In this document: piece by piece, positions 1 through 7,923 of the stretch
How positions within the stretch are numbered: the stretch's first letter is position 1
Layout: every line of letters starts with the position of its first letter
DNA from: Priestia abyssalis
GTDB lineage: Bacteria > Bacillota > Bacilli > Bacillales > Bacillaceae_H
Length of the DNA stretch: 64,000 nt
Reading direction: 5' to 3'
NCBI RefSeq assembly: GCF_002019595.1
Contig: NZ_KV917369.1
Coordinates: 3,054,624-3,118,623, forward strand
Program-made: the position numbers and the translations under genes
The notes under the pieces: generated by a model
The model's input: only the letters and a program-made list of their open reading frames with translations
The model's database searches: none
Told to the model about the DNA's origin: nothing

Positions 1-154
1 AAAATCCGTATATAAAGGCCTTACCGGTGCTGTTACTCTGTATGAAAATACGGTACAAAACAGAAAGTGCACTTTCTTTATACAAAAGCATATCGATGCC
101 GACTACGACAACGAGCAAACAACTACCGAGCAATGCAGAAAGTAACAAAATCAT
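1..154 (-). CDS. N-terminal part of a small membrane protein (cut by window edge)
   Basis: An ATG at 154 follows a GAGGTG-type ribosome binding site and opens a frame that runs off the left edge after 51 codons. The first 20 residues are strongly hydrophobic (MILLLSALLGSCLLVVVVGI), which suggests a signal anchor or first membrane segment. The rest is mixed and gives no family. It reads away from the IS element to its right. The function is unknown because the C-terminus is missing. Confidence 0.5.
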   Translation of the reverse strand, partial: MILLLSALLGSCLLVVVVGIDMLLYKESALSVLYRIFIQSNSTGKAFIYGF

Positions 155-220
155 TTTCACTACACCTCATTCAAAAGGTTTCCTTCTTATTTTTTCCTAA
201 ATTGGCAATGCTTTATTCGA

Positions 221-266
221 GAGGATGATCCAAAAGAACGAAAACCAACCCTTTTGGATCATCCTC
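221..266. repeat. Hairpin repeat, family R1 (second module only)
   Basis: A perfect 16-bp inverted repeat, GAGGATGATCCAAAAG against CTTTTGGATCATCCTC. It resembles the second hairpin of the two-module repeats at 12064-12167, 42424-42521 and 53863-53955, and is followed by a similar CATGAAAGG word. It has no U-run, so it is not a classical terminator. Confidence 0.55.
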
Positions 267-333
267 ATGAAAGGACCCAATGAGAATCCAGTGGAATCAA
301 TATGGACAGCGGCTTCCGGCGGCAAACAAGTCA

Positions 334-1067
334 AAACCACCCGTGATAACGGGTGGTTTGCTCTACGGCTGGAAGCCTTTGTTACTGACCAAACCCTAAA
401 GGGCTACTGAATGGTTCGCCAGTTGTACTACTTCTACTGGCCAGACCTCAAAGGCCTCCTCCTTACTTTCGTTTCTTTTTCTTTACCTCTTCACCTGTAA
501 ATGGATCGATGTATTCCATCATACTTAATTGTTCTGCGACTATATCATCTTGTATTTGATTGCGTATATATTCTTCTATCACCTTCTTATTTCTCCCAAC
601 GGTATCCACATAATATCCTGTACACCAAAATTTTCGGTTTCCGTATCTATATTTTAAATTTGCGTGACGATCAAAGATCATTAAACTGCTTTTTCCTTTT
701 AAATATCCTACAAATGAAGAGACACTGATCTTAGGCGGAATACTTACCAACATATGTACGTGGTCTTTACACGCTGTTGCTTCGATAATCTCCACACCTT
801 TTCTTTCGCACAAGGTACGTAGTATTTCTCCAATGTCTTTTTTAATTTTCCCATAAATCACTTGTCTTCTATACTTCGGTGCAAATACGATATGATACTT
901 ACAATTCCAAGTTGTATGTGCTAAACTATTAGTGTCTTTTTTAGACATAAAAACTCCTCCGTATGCTGATATTTTGGTTGGCGAACCAAAAATATTTTAG
1001 CACCACAGGGGAGTTTTTTTAATACCATGCTGTAAGCTTTTTAGAACCCTAGGCCTAGCCTAGGGTT
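334..1067 (-). mobile_element. IS200/IS605-family insertion sequence (tnpA only)
   Basis: One Y1 transposase gene lies between subterminal hairpins, as expected for an IS200-type element without tnpB. The hairpin downstream of tnpA (334-359) has an 11-bp stem and 4-nt loop. The hairpin upstream (1045-1067) has a 10-bp stem, AACCCTAGGC, with a 3-nt loop. A third hairpin at about 970-992 lies in the tnpA 5' leader, where IS200 elements often mask translation. The exact cleavage ends lie a few bases outside the hairpins and cannot be fixed without an empty site. There are no terminal inverted repeats, as is normal for the family. Confidence 0.8.
463..948 (-). CDS. tnpA: IS200-type Y1 transposase TnpA
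   Basis: The 161-residue length is typical for TnpA. The HUH metal-binding motif is H63-V-H65 and the catalytic tyrosine is most likely Y127 in EEYIRNQ, matching the spacing of known IS200/IS605 transposases. The enzyme nicks and joins single-stranded DNA at hairpin ends. The N-terminus (WNCKYHIVFAPKYRRQ) is the conserved start of the family. The frame is intact and ends in a lysine-rich tail, so the element may still be active. No TnpB or IscB partner is present. Confidence 0.93.
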   Translation of the reverse strand: MSKKDTNSLAHTTWNCKYHIVFAPKYRRQVIYGKIKKDIGEILRTLCERKGVEIIEATACKDHVHMLVSIPPKISVSSFVGYLKGKSSLMIFDRHANLKYRYGNRKFWCTGYYVDTVGRNKKVIEEYIRNQIQDDIVAEQLSMMEYIDPFTGEEVKKKKRK

Positions 1068-1081
1068 TTCTTTTCGATAAC

Positions 1082-1118
1082 AAAAAAGCCCCTTTCGCCT
1101 TTGGCGAAAAGAGCTTTT
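1082..1118 (-). terminator. Terminator of the cstR-like gene
   Basis: On the minus strand an AAAGCTC...GGGGCTTTTTT hairpin with inner stem CGCC/GGCG ends in a U-run and overlaps the stop codon of the repressor gene. Confidence 0.75.
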
Positions 1119-1377
1119 AACGGCTTTTCACTAATAATTGAATTGCTTCTTCTACAACTTTGGATGTATCTTCTCCGGCTTCTTGTTTTTCAATCAAACA
1201 TTGCTCCAAATTCAGCGCCACGATTTGAGCGATGGTACGATCCACCGCACTTCTTATCGCTGAAAGCTGAGTGACGACATCTTTACAGTTTTTGTCTTCT
1301 TCCATCATACGCAGAACTCCCCGTACCTGGCCTTCAACACGCTTTAAACGGTTTTTCGTTTGGTCCGTATAGTTCAT
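1117..1377 (-). CDS. cstR: CsoR/CstR-family repressor, persulfide-sensing (CstR) type
   Basis: An 86-residue all-helical DUF156/CsoR-family protein. It has Cys31 and Cys60, the same positions as the reactive pair of Staphylococcus aureus CstR. The residue four before Cys60 is Asn56, where copper-sensing CsoR has a His ligand. The C-terminal EAIQLLVKSR also resembles CstR. This favours sensing of persulfides/polysulfides over Cu(I); that is inference from ligands. Flanking rhodanese genes and the sulfur locus at 9-15 kb support it. An AAAGGATG ribosome binding site precedes the ATG. B. subtilis YrkD is a likely homologue. Confidence 0.85.
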   Translation of the reverse strand: MNYTDQTKNRLKRVEGQVRGVLRMMEEDKNCKDVVTQLSAIRSAVDRTIAQIVALNLEQCLIEKQEAGEDTSKVVEEAIQLLVKSR

Positions 1378-1444
1378 CTCTGTTCATCCTTTCTATATTA
1401 TTTGATTCCACTTTAACTGGGCAGTTCCCCCATTCGTTAAAACT

Positions 1445-1801
1445 TTAAATCGATGCTTTCATATATCGGTTCTGATCATGCGCACACCAATACCCCTTCA
1501 CATCATAACCATGCTTTCTTAACTGCCGAATGCTTAAATTTCGCAAAGTGCGATCGGATACGACCACCACGACTTCTTTTTTCGGAATGTCATTATGCTG
1601 CCTGGCCAAGTATGGAAGCGGAATGTGAATAGCTGAATCCATCGGCAAATGCTTCGCCTCATGAAAATCACGCACATCAACCAAAACAGCTTCACAGCCT
1701 TCATGAAATTCGGAAATTCGCTTTGTTCCTCTTACCGGAACATACCGTCTATATAAAAGCGGCAACATTGCTAACAATACGACAGCTATTACCATACTCA
1801 T
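1445..1801 (-). CDS. Membrane-anchored rhodanese-like protein lacking the catalytic Cys
   Basis: A 118-residue protein with one N-terminal membrane segment (residues 2-17), then a rhodanese fold (LVDVRDFHEAKHLP, AIHIPLPYL). Where active rhodaneses carry the catalytic Cys loop (as CQSGMRS in the neighbour), this protein reads VVVVVSDRTLRN, so the nucleophile is absent. It may bind or scaffold sulfur carriers rather than transfer sulfur. It resembles the YqhL type of Bacillus. A GGGGGA site lies 8 nt before the ATG. It lies upstream of cstR in the same direction with a 67-nt gap. Confidence 0.8.
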   Translation of the reverse strand: MSMVIAVVLLAMLPLLYRRYVPVRGTKRISEFHEGCEAVLVDVRDFHEAKHLPMDSAIHIPLPYLARQHNDIPKKEVVVVVSDRTLRNLSIRQLRKHGYDVKGYWCAHDQNRYMKASI

Positions 1802-1824
1802 GTTTCGTTTCCCCCATCAACAAG

Positions 1825-1847
1825 ACCCTATCCTGGAAAGATAGGGT
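1825..1847. repeat. Hairpin ACCCTATC/GATAGGGT
   Basis: An 8-bp inverted repeat with a 7-nt spacer lies between the two rhodanese genes. It has no U-run. It could be a weak terminator of the upstream rhodanese gene or a protein-binding site. Confidence 0.35.
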
Positions 1848-1935
1848 GTATTATGTCTCATTATACCAACTTGGGTATTTAAAAATCAAAATTTTTGTTC
1901 TCTTTTATTCTGCATGAATGAGAAATAAACCGCTT

Positions 1936-2250
1936 TTATCTGTAAGCGCCCATGCCGCCTGATACATTCGTGACTTGATAGCCGCTTTTCTTTAATAAAC
2001 TGCAGGCGCGGGAGCTTCTCATTCCGCTTTGGCAAATGACCACGATTTCTCTATTTTTCGGTATCTTGTCCAACTTAGCGGGAAGCTGGTTCAACGGGAT
2101 GTTAACAAACCCGGGAATCGAGCGCATCTTGAATTCGCTCGGTGTCCGAACATCCAAAAAGTATTTATCTTTCTTCTGCTTTAAATACTCGTTTTTCAAT
2201 GTATGTGTCGAAATGGACGGTGTACGAAACTTTTTTAACCAGCCAAACAT
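1936..2250 (-). CDS. Single-domain rhodanese (sulfurtransferase)
   Basis: A cytoplasmic rhodanese of about 104 residues with an intact catalytic loop C-Q-S-G-M-R-S (Cys about residue 73). It is expected to carry a Cys-persulfide and pass sulfane sulfur to an acceptor. It resembles B. subtilis YtwF. Starts at 2250 and 2253 are both possible; 2250 gives the better spacing to GAGGTG. Its promoter carries a CstR-like palindrome, so induction by reactive sulfur is likely. Confidence 0.88.
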   Translation of the reverse strand: MFGWLKKFRTPSISTHTLKNEYLKQKKDKYFLDVRTPSEFKMRSIPGFVNIPLNQLPAKLDKIPKNREIVVICQSGMRSSRACSLLKKSGYQVTNVSGGMGAYR

Positions 2251-2273
2251 CATGCTCACCTCTATTTAATTAC

Positions 2274-2318
2274 TTATACCTGTATAGGTATAATAAAATA
2301 AAAAAAGATGTTCGTCAA
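2274..2318 (-). promoter_or_regulatory. Sigma-A promoter with CstR-like operator
   Basis: On the minus strand TTGACG (2318-2313) and TATTAT (2295-2290) are separated by 17 nt. TTATACC-N6-GGTATAA (2274-2293) overlaps the -10 and start region. The ATACC-N6-GGTAT core recurs before two other sulfur genes in this window. Confidence 0.6.
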
Positions 2319-2438
2319 GCTCTTCAACTATTCGGTTTCCCCTCCTTTTGGATCAATAGAACTACTATTCAACCTCAGCGAATTTATAATTAAGAAGGAG
2401 AAAAACCGTATTTTCGCTACACTATTCTTTTCCTTCTG

Positions 2439-2549
2439 TTTATGGCTTAACGGCCAACCGTGTATAAACACGATGGTCTTGCTCCTCCTTGGATTAATAT
2501 CTTCTACATATATATTTACATCTGGTTCTACTGCAACAAAGTATCCCAT
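2439..2549 (-). pseudogene. N-terminal fragment of an alpha/beta hydrolase
   Basis: After a GGAGG site, an ATG at 2549 opens 37 codons that match the start of chloroperoxidase-type alpha/beta hydrolases: an IYVEDINP strand, then VFIHGWPLSHK, which holds the oxyanion-hole HGW. Beyond the Lys the similarity stops, and the frame continues with low-complexity sequence to a stop at 2328. The nucleophile elbow and the rest of the enzyme are missing, so this is a truncated relic. Confidence 0.6.
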
Positions 2550-2756
2550 GCCCATTCCTCCATTTGGTTTCCACAATAAGATATCCATATTGGCAAACAT
2601 AAATGAATACTTATCCACGTGGCAGGCCAGAGAAAAGAAAAAATGAGAAACACCTATCATAATAGAAATGAAAAAGATTAAAATCCTGGCTGTTAGTGAA
2701 CTACAGTGTTCGATAGTTGAATAGGAACACCATTTCTGCAATTTGCAAATGATTAA

Positions 2757-3599
2757 CTACTCGTACTTCTTTATCCACCTTTGAAGTGGGAATGCCAATA
2801 AATGAGGGAGAATTCTTACAGGAAAAAGATATATCCAATAGCTTCCTCTTACTTTTAAGAAATTTATTTTTTTAAGAAAAGAATCGCTTATTACAGTTAT
2901 TAATATAGGGAGAATTCCTAACCATTTTTTCTTTTGCTCCAATAAATAAGTTGTGAAGACAGTTTCGACAACAAGGTAGAGTTTTACAAAAGCGTAGTGA
3001 TAATACCATGGTTGTGTCGTAAACAATATAGGTTGATACCTGAACCTTTTTAACACAGAAAGTAAAAATAACAAATTCATGTAAATTACGTGAAACGCAT
3101 TATGGAAAGTCATTTTTAAAATAACTTTGTTCCCATTCATAATCCCCTTATACCAAGCATCACTTATAAAAAAATAGGTAAATATTAGAATTGAAGTATA
3201 AGCTGTACGCCACCAATTGTTTTTATAAATTTTTAATTTTAAAAAACAACTTTCAATTAATGTAAAATACATAGTAAATAATAACTTTATTTTCCATCCA
3301 AACTTAAAAGTTGAAATAAATATTGCAGCTGAGGGAACAAATAATGCTTGAGACAAAACAGACCCAAATGAGTTATTTTGTTCTTTGTTTTTTAAAATAT
3401 TCGTTTTATATTTATAAGCTTTCAATATATACAGTGGATATTCCAAATGAAAAGCTAATCCAACAATAGATAAAAATGTGAGGAAAACCGTTTTTCTGTT
3501 TTTCTTTTTATAAAAAACATAAAACAAAAGAAGGGTATGAACAATAATTAGTCCTATATAATAAAATTTGTTGTTGTGATCTTTCTTCTTAATCACCAT
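2757..3599 (-). CDS. Polytopic membrane protein of unknown function
   Basis: A protein of about 280 residues, rich in Lys, Ile, Phe and Tyr, with roughly seven or eight hydrophobic segments and basic loops. The start at 3599 is chosen because AAGGGGA lies 6 nt upstream. The gene is clearly more AT-rich than its neighbours, which may indicate transfer. I see no transporter signature or catalytic motif and cannot name a family. Confidence 0.6.
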   Translation of the reverse strand: MVIKKKDHNNKFYYIGLIIVHTLLLFYVFYKKKNRKTVFLTFLSIVGLAFHLEYPLYILKAYKYKTNILKNKEQNNSFGSVLSQALFVPSAAIFISTFKFGWKIKLLFTMYFTLIESCFLKLKIYKNNWWRTAYTSILIFTYFFISDAWYKGIMNGNKVILKMTFHNAFHVIYMNLLFLLSVLKRFRYQPILFTTQPWYYHYAFVKLYLVVETVFTTYLLEQKKKWLGILPILITVISDSFLKKINFLKVRGSYWIYLFPVRILPHLLAFPLQRWIKKYE

Positions 3600-3734
3600 T
3601 TTTTCCCCTTTGTTTGATTTCAAGTATCTTTCTTATAAAAATATGCCCTATGTATGCAATAACTATAATTTTAAAACGAATTAAAATGGCGAGTACGAAA
3701 GAAACATTCGCTAAATTCACGCCGCTGTCAAAAC

Positions 3735-3947
3735 TCATAAACGATGTAACTCATTAATCATAGCTCTATGGCCTGGCACATTAAGCTGTAAGATCTCCTT
3801 TGGATTTAGATTTGTTAGATGTGCCTTTTCTTCTGCAGCCTTCTGTAAATCCTTGTAGATCGGCTTGGCTTCTTCTAGGCTAAGTGCTTCCTTTAAGTAT
3901 CGCAGCATTTCGTGTAGTTGCTGCATGATGGGAAACACATCAAACAT
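3735..3947 (-). CDS. Small helical hypothetical protein, probably truncated
   Basis: A 70-residue frame, mostly charged helix, ending in NVPGHRAMINELHRL. In-frame sequence just upstream, outside the ATG start, reads VYLNGNDWKEHPESAKE and continues naturally into the protein. This suggests that a longer ancestral gene lost its beginning to an in-frame stop. No good ribosome binding site precedes the ATG at 3947. It is either a relic or a gene with an unrecognised start. Confidence 0.35.
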   Translation of the reverse strand: MFDVFPIMQQLHEMLRYLKEALSLEEAKPIYKDLQKAAEEKAHLTNLNPKEILQLNVPGHRAMINELHRL

Positions 3948-4080
3948 TTCTTTAGCTGACTCTGGATGTTCCTTCCAATCATTTCCATTTAAATATACTT
4001 TTCCTCAAGGTGTATTCCTCAGTTGGAGGACCTCATGTAGAAGACGATTGAAGCTTATTGTTCTTCAACGTCCATCCAAA

Positions 4081-4134
4081 TTATAAGAAAAAGAAACCCG
4101 CTCCTTAAATGGAACGGGTTTCTCTTTCTTATAA
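4081..4134. terminator. Bidirectional terminator between mqo and the relic gene
   Basis: A long nearly perfect palindrome: TTATAAGAAA and AGAAACCCG pair with CGGGTTTCT and TTTCTTATAA around a short loop. It gives A- and U-rich tails on both strands and lies 60 nt past the mqo stop. Confidence 0.7.
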
Positions 4135-4193
4135 TCTATCAGATTTTGAGGCGGTTCATTCGACATACACTTCGAGTGGTGACAGGCACCGCA

Positions 4194-5696
4194 TTAACTA
4201 CAAACCGCTTCTTTTTGGCTTAGACCGAGCGTCTCCGCTGTTGAAGTATGAATTTCTTGAAAAAGCTCTGGGTTTTCCACTAGTGACACGCCATAAGAAG
4301 GAATCATTTCTTTTATTTTCGGTTCCCACTCTTTCATCTGTTGCGGGAAGCATTTCTCTAATACTTCAAGCATAACGTGAACGGCAGTAGAAGCACCCGG
4401 AGAAGCGCCGAGCAATGCAGCGATCGAGCCATCAGCGGCACTCACCACTTCTGTACCAAATTGAAGCGTTCCTTTACCGCCGGCTTCCGTATCTTTGATC
4501 ACTTGCACACGTTGGCCCGCTATCACTATGCTCCAATCCTCGCTTTTGGCGTTCGGAATAAACTCGCGTAATTCTTCCATGCGCTGTTCATTCGATAACA
4601 TCACTTGCTGAATCAAGTATTTTGTCAATGCCATCTCTTTTACGCCTGCGGCCAACATCGTGAAGACATTATTCGGTTTGACGGAACCAATCAAATCCAA
4701 ATTTGAACCCGTTTTTAAGAACTTTGGCGAGAAGCCGGCAAACGGTCCAAACAGTAACGACTTTTGGTTATCGATATATCGTGTATCAAGATGCGGAACA
4801 GACATGGGAGGAGCACCAACTTTAGCTTTACCGTATACTTTTGCATGATGCTTCTCTACCACTTCCGGATTGTTGCAGACCATAAATAGTCCGCTTACCG
4901 GGAATCCTCCGATATGTTTTGACTCAGGAATACCTGTTTTTTGCAGCAAAGGCAGACTTCCGCCTCCACAGCCGATAAAGACGAATTTTGCCGTATGGTA
5001 TTCGGTTTTACCGCTATCGATATCATGCACTTTCACTTCCCATAAGCCGTCGCTCGTACGTTTAATATCCTTGACACTATGTTTGTAGCTGATTTCCACG
5101 TTTTTACTCTTTAAGTGGTCAAACAACATGCGTGTTAAAGCGCCAAAGTTGACATCCGTCCCAGAGTCGATTTTGGTTGCCGCCATCGGTTCATTCGATG
5201 TACGGCCTTCCATGATAAGCGGAATCCATTCCTTCAGTTTTTCAGGATCATCAGAAAATTCCATGCCTTGAAACAGAGGATTGTTTGACAGCGCTTCAAA
5301 ACGCTTTTTCAAAAACGTTACATTTTCTTCCCCTTGTACTAAACTCATATGAGGTATTGGCATGATAAAGTCCTGCGGATTACGAATCAGATTGCTGTTA
5401 ACAAGATAAGACCAAAACTGTCTTGAAAGCTGAAACTGTTCATTAATTTTTATCGCTTTGCCAATATCTATCGATCCGTCCGATTTTTCACTTGTGTAGT
5501 TAAGCTCGCACAGTGCCGCATGCCCCGTTCCTGCATTATTCCATTCGTTAGAGCTTTCCTCTCCTGCATTTGCGAGTTTCTCAAACACTTTGATTTCCCA
5601 TTCCGGTGCTAACTCTTTCAGTAATGATCCCAAAGTCGCGCTCATGACTCCGGCACCAATTAAGATAACGTCTGTTTTAGTTTCTTGGTTGCTCAT
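4194..5696 (-). CDS. mqo: Malate:quinone oxidoreductase
   Basis: A 500-residue FAD enzyme that oxidises malate to oxaloacetate and passes electrons to membrane quinone. The N-terminal dinucleotide-binding motif is [11 protein letters not shown] (GxGxMS, residues 14-19). Other family marks are [18 protein letters not shown], the IGCGGGSL strand and [14 protein letters not shown]. The length is full. The start at 5696 (MSNQETK) is preferred because GAGGATGG precedes it; an in-frame start 15 nt upstream exists. It is a single-gene unit between two terminators, peripheral on the inner face of the membrane. Confidence 0.96.
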   Translation of the reverse strand: MSNQETKTDVILIGAGVMSATLGSLLKELAPEWEIKVFEKLANAGEESSNEWNNAGTGHAALCELNYTSEKSDGSIDIGKAIKINEQFQLSRQFWSYLVNSNLIRNPQDFIMPIPHMSLVQGEENVTFLKKRFEALSNNPLFQGMEFSDDPEKLKEWIPLIMEGRTSNEPMAATKIDSGTDVNFGALTRMLFDHLKSKNVEISYKHSVKDIKRTSDGLWEVKVHDIDSGKTEYHTAKFVFIGCGGGSLPLLQKTGIPESKHIGGFPVSGLFMVCNNPEVVEKHHAKVYGKAKVGAPPMSVPHLDTRYIDNQKSLLFGPFAGFSPKFLKTGSNLDLIGSVKPNNVFTMLAAGVKEMALTKYLIQQVMLSNEQRMEELREFIPNAKSEDWSIVIAGQRVQVIKDTEAGGKGTLQFGTEVVSAADGSIAALLGASPGASTAVHVMLEVLEKCFPQQMKEWEPKIKEMIPSYGVSLVENPELFQEIHTSTAETLGLSQKEAVCS

Positions 5697-5795
5697 TTTT
5701 ACCATCCTCATCCCCTATATTTGCAAAAAAGTGTCGACGCTCCTGCTTAGATGTCAAAAAAACAAAGCCCACCTAGGAACACACCTTTTCTGTCT

Positions 5796-5826
5796 AGTTA
5801 TAACTCTATTATAATCTATTATAATT
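5796..5826. repeat. AT-rich direct repeat and palindrome upstream of mqo
   Basis: AGTTATAACT (a perfect 10-bp palindrome) is followed by CTATTATAAT twice in tandem (5806-5825). It lies about 110 nt upstream of the mqo start. It may be part of the promoter or a regulator site. Confidence 0.35.
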
Positions 5827-5885
5827 AGTTATAGATTAAAATTTCTACTATTATCTGATAATTATAAACTATTTAAAGCTTATAA

Positions 5886-5911
5886 AGAAGACAGAAGACC
5901 TTCGTCTTCTG
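5886..5911 (-). terminator. Terminator of the thioredoxin-like gene
   Basis: On the minus strand CAGAAGAC-GAAG-GTCTTCTG is followed by TCTTCTTTAT, 12 nt past the stop at 5923. Confidence 0.7.
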
Positions 5912-5922
5912 CCTTTCCCCTC

Positions 5923-6522
5923 TTATTTTGCTCCAAACACTGACGAATACAGCTTATACCCGCTACCCAAGTTTTTCACCTTTAAAGCCGAAAAAATCTT
6001 CTTTAATCTCTCTTCGCTTATAGGACCGACGATGCGGTGCCTAATCACACCTTCTTTATCGACGACATAACTCGTTGGAATCGTATCCGCTTTGTATATA
6101 GCATCTGCTTTTCCCATTTCATCATACACAACAGGAAATGTGAGCCCGTTGTTCTCTACAAAGCGGCGGACCGTCCCTATATCTTTGTCAACATGGGTTA
6201 GGTTCACAGAGAGTACGACGATATCCTCCTCTTTATGCTCTTCATAAAATTTCTGAATGTGGGGCATTTCTGCCCGGCACGGCGGACACCAGCTTGCCCA
6301 AAAATTAATGAATACATGTTTTCCTTTAAAACTCGACAAGGATACTTCTTCCCCTTCACTCGTTTTCAACTGAAAATCGGGTGCTCTCTGCCCGGGTTCA
6401 ATGCCGGTCTCCGCTTGTGCTGCCGATATGGATGATTCTCTTTTGGATATATTTCCATATTGATCAACGAAAAATAGGGTAACCGATAAGACAAGAAGCC
6501 ATAAAATGATTTTTTCTTTCAT
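5923..6522 (-). CDS. Membrane-anchored thiol-disulfide oxidoreductase (ResA/TlpA family)
   Basis: A 199-residue protein with an N-terminal signal anchor (residues 4-20) and a thioredoxin fold outside the membrane. The redox motif is WASWCPPC (Cys79, Cys82), followed by the cis-Pro loop TIPTSYVVD. The family reduces disulfides in cytochrome c maturation or extracellular proteins. The start codon overlaps the stop of the upstream membrane protein (ATGA), so the two are translationally coupled. A frame open to 6591 has no good start signal. It could be ResA or a paralogue; the exact substrate is not visible. Confidence 0.9.
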   Translation of the reverse strand: MKEKIILWLLVLSVTLFFVDQYGNISKRESSISAAQAETGIEPGQRAPDFQLKTSEGEEVSLSSFKGKHVFINFWASWCPPCRAEMPHIQKFYEEHKEEDIVVLSVNLTHVDKDIGTVRRFVENNGLTFPVVYDEMGKADAIYKADTIPTSYVVDKEGVIRHRIVGPISEERLKKIFSALKVKNLGSGYKLYSSVFGAK

Positions 6523-7157
6523 ATCTTCTCCTTTTTGAGCGACACATTGTGAAATAATATTGAAAGCAGCGGAAAGAGGATCGCAAGCCATATATCTGCC
6601 AGCGGCGCTTCACCAGGTAAATGAAACAGCAGCCCGAAAATCAGGAAGGCCGCTCCCGCTTTTTGCGGCAGCCGGCTTTTTCCGTTCGCTTCCCACAGCC
6701 AGACCAGTATAAGAAGTGTCACAGCCGCAAATGAAATAAGAGTCAAAATCCCTTCTCCCCGTACGAAGCCATTTAATAATAAAAAAAGACCGTAGGCTGC
6801 TGTCCCAAACACCATGAGAGCTTCACTTAATGAACGCCATAATTGTTGCTTGTTCGATTCCCGAATGACATAACCGATACTCACAAGCGCTCCAAGAATA
6901 AAACCCTTTATGCCTCCTGAAAAGTACACAATAGATAAAACATGTGCTCTTATGGTTTGAAAATCAAATAGAATGACACTGAGTTTCCAGACGATTCCCC
7001 ACACAAACAAAGCATTCATGATGACCTCAACGCTTTCCGGGTTTATGTGATGCTGCTTTGCATACCATTTCATCATGACCCATCCGCTTAACAAGGCAGC
7101 CAGCGCCAATACCCACTGCAGCGGAATCGTCAAATTTCCAAATTGTAAAAACTGCAA
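6519..7157 (-). CDS. Polytopic membrane protein coupled to a thioredoxin-like protein
   Basis: A 212-residue protein with about six or seven hydrophobic segments. Segments 2-4 (KQHHINPESVEVIMNALFVWGI, then SGGIKGFILGALVSI) recall the layout of prolipoprotein diacylglyceryl transferase (Lgt), but the catalytic H-G-G-L motif is replaced by SGGIKG. It is therefore at most an inactive relative. The stop overlaps the start of the TlpA-like gene, so the two probably act together, for example in passing electrons or positioning the thioredoxin. I cannot assign a function. Confidence 0.65.
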   Translation of the reverse strand: MQFLQFGNLTIPLQWVLALAALLSGWVMMKWYAKQHHINPESVEVIMNALFVWGIVWKLSVILFDFQTIRAHVLSIVYFSGGIKGFILGALVSIGYVIRESNKQQLWRSLSEALMVFGTAAYGLFLLLNGFVRGEGILTLISFAAVTLLILVWLWEANGKSRLPQKAGAAFLIFGLLFHLPGEAPLADIWLAILFPLLSILFHNVSLKKEKI

Positions 7158-7218
7158 TCGCCCCCCCCTTTACTCTACTGATAGCCTAAAAAGATTGCTT
7201 TTTAAGCTATCCTCATGC

Positions 7219-7467
7219 TTACATCTCACGTACCCAGTAGTTGATTTTCTCCGTCAGTTCTTCAGCAGTATCCGCTGACACCTTCTGTTCAAGCGAGAAC
7301 TGGATGCGCTGCTTGAACGATTGAATGTCTTCTTCGTAGCTCATCATGACAGACCACTCAAGCTGCGGCACAGCAATGAGCGTTTGCTGCTGCTTTTTAT
7401 CTTCATATACATACACATTTTCGATCAATAACTCTTCATGACGTATATTGGCTTTTCTAATTTTCAT
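7219..7467 (-). CDS. YueH-like small protein
   Basis: An 82-residue protein starting MKIRKANIRHEELLIENV. Its pattern of beta-strands followed by an acidic helix, ending NYWVREM, resembles the small Bacillus YueH family as I recall it. The start at 7467 has AAGGGTGG 8 nt upstream. The frame extends to a GTG 12 nt earlier, which is less likely. The function of the family is unknown. It stands alone, 61 nt upstream of the Lgt-like gene. Confidence 0.65.
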   Translation of the reverse strand: MKIRKANIRHEELLIENVYVYEDKKQQQTLIAVPQLEWSVMMSYEEDIQSFKQRIQFSLEQKVSADTAEELTEKINYWVREM

Positions 7468-7702
7468 GATTTGTTCCACCCTTCATCGGCTTCAATGATT
7501 TACGATTACCATAATAGCGTGAAACATTCAAAATCGCTATATGTTTTCTCCTATCCTGCACAAGTCATAAAAGACTCGTATTTTTCTAACTATACGTTTA
7601 TAATAGAATGAAAATGACCAGTCAGTCATTTTTTGTGTTGTATTGCATTCGAATTTCACTCATTGGTCAAAGAAAATATCTCATTTGGAGGGATTTACCA
7701 TT

Positions 7703-7870
7703 ATGGAGACCAATTCCAACAAAGAAAATAAAGTGAAAAAAATTAAATTTGTAGAGGAACTAAAACAAAGAGGAGTCAAAATTGAACTGACAAAGCCGCG
7801 TGCCGCTTTGTCCCACCTCCTTTTGTCCGTTGTCCCTGTGAATAATTTTGAGAAAAACTTCATAAAGTGA
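7703..7870 (+). CDS. Small protein paired with a TetR regulator
   Basis: A 55-residue protein with a strong GGAGGG site 9 nt before the ATG. The core, KIKFVEELKQRGVKIEL, is repeated as REFIEELKRNGVKAEI in another small frame (16153-16323) that also precedes a TetR gene. The conserved pairing argues that it is a real gene. The N-terminus is basic and polar, the C-terminus hydrophobic (ALSHLLLSVV). I do not recognise a family. It ends 53 nt before the TetR start and is probably co-transcribed with it. Confidence 0.6.
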   Translation: METNSNKENKVKKIKFVEELKQRGVKIELTKPRAALSHLLLSVVPVNNFEKNFIK

Positions 7871-7923
7871 CATTTTTGTGTAAAATGGAGAGTAACAAGT
7901 TTTTCATGAGGACGTGACAACGA

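Noticed and set aside
225..410. A 61-codon frame across the left end of the IS element
   Set aside because: It crosses the R1 hairpin and the IS end hairpin, has no ribosome binding site and no recognisable product.
1117..1377. Copper-sensing CsoR as the identity of the DUF156 repressor
   Set aside because: The His of the Cys-His-Cys copper site is Asn56 here, no copper ATPase or chaperone gene is adjacent, and sulfur genes surround it.
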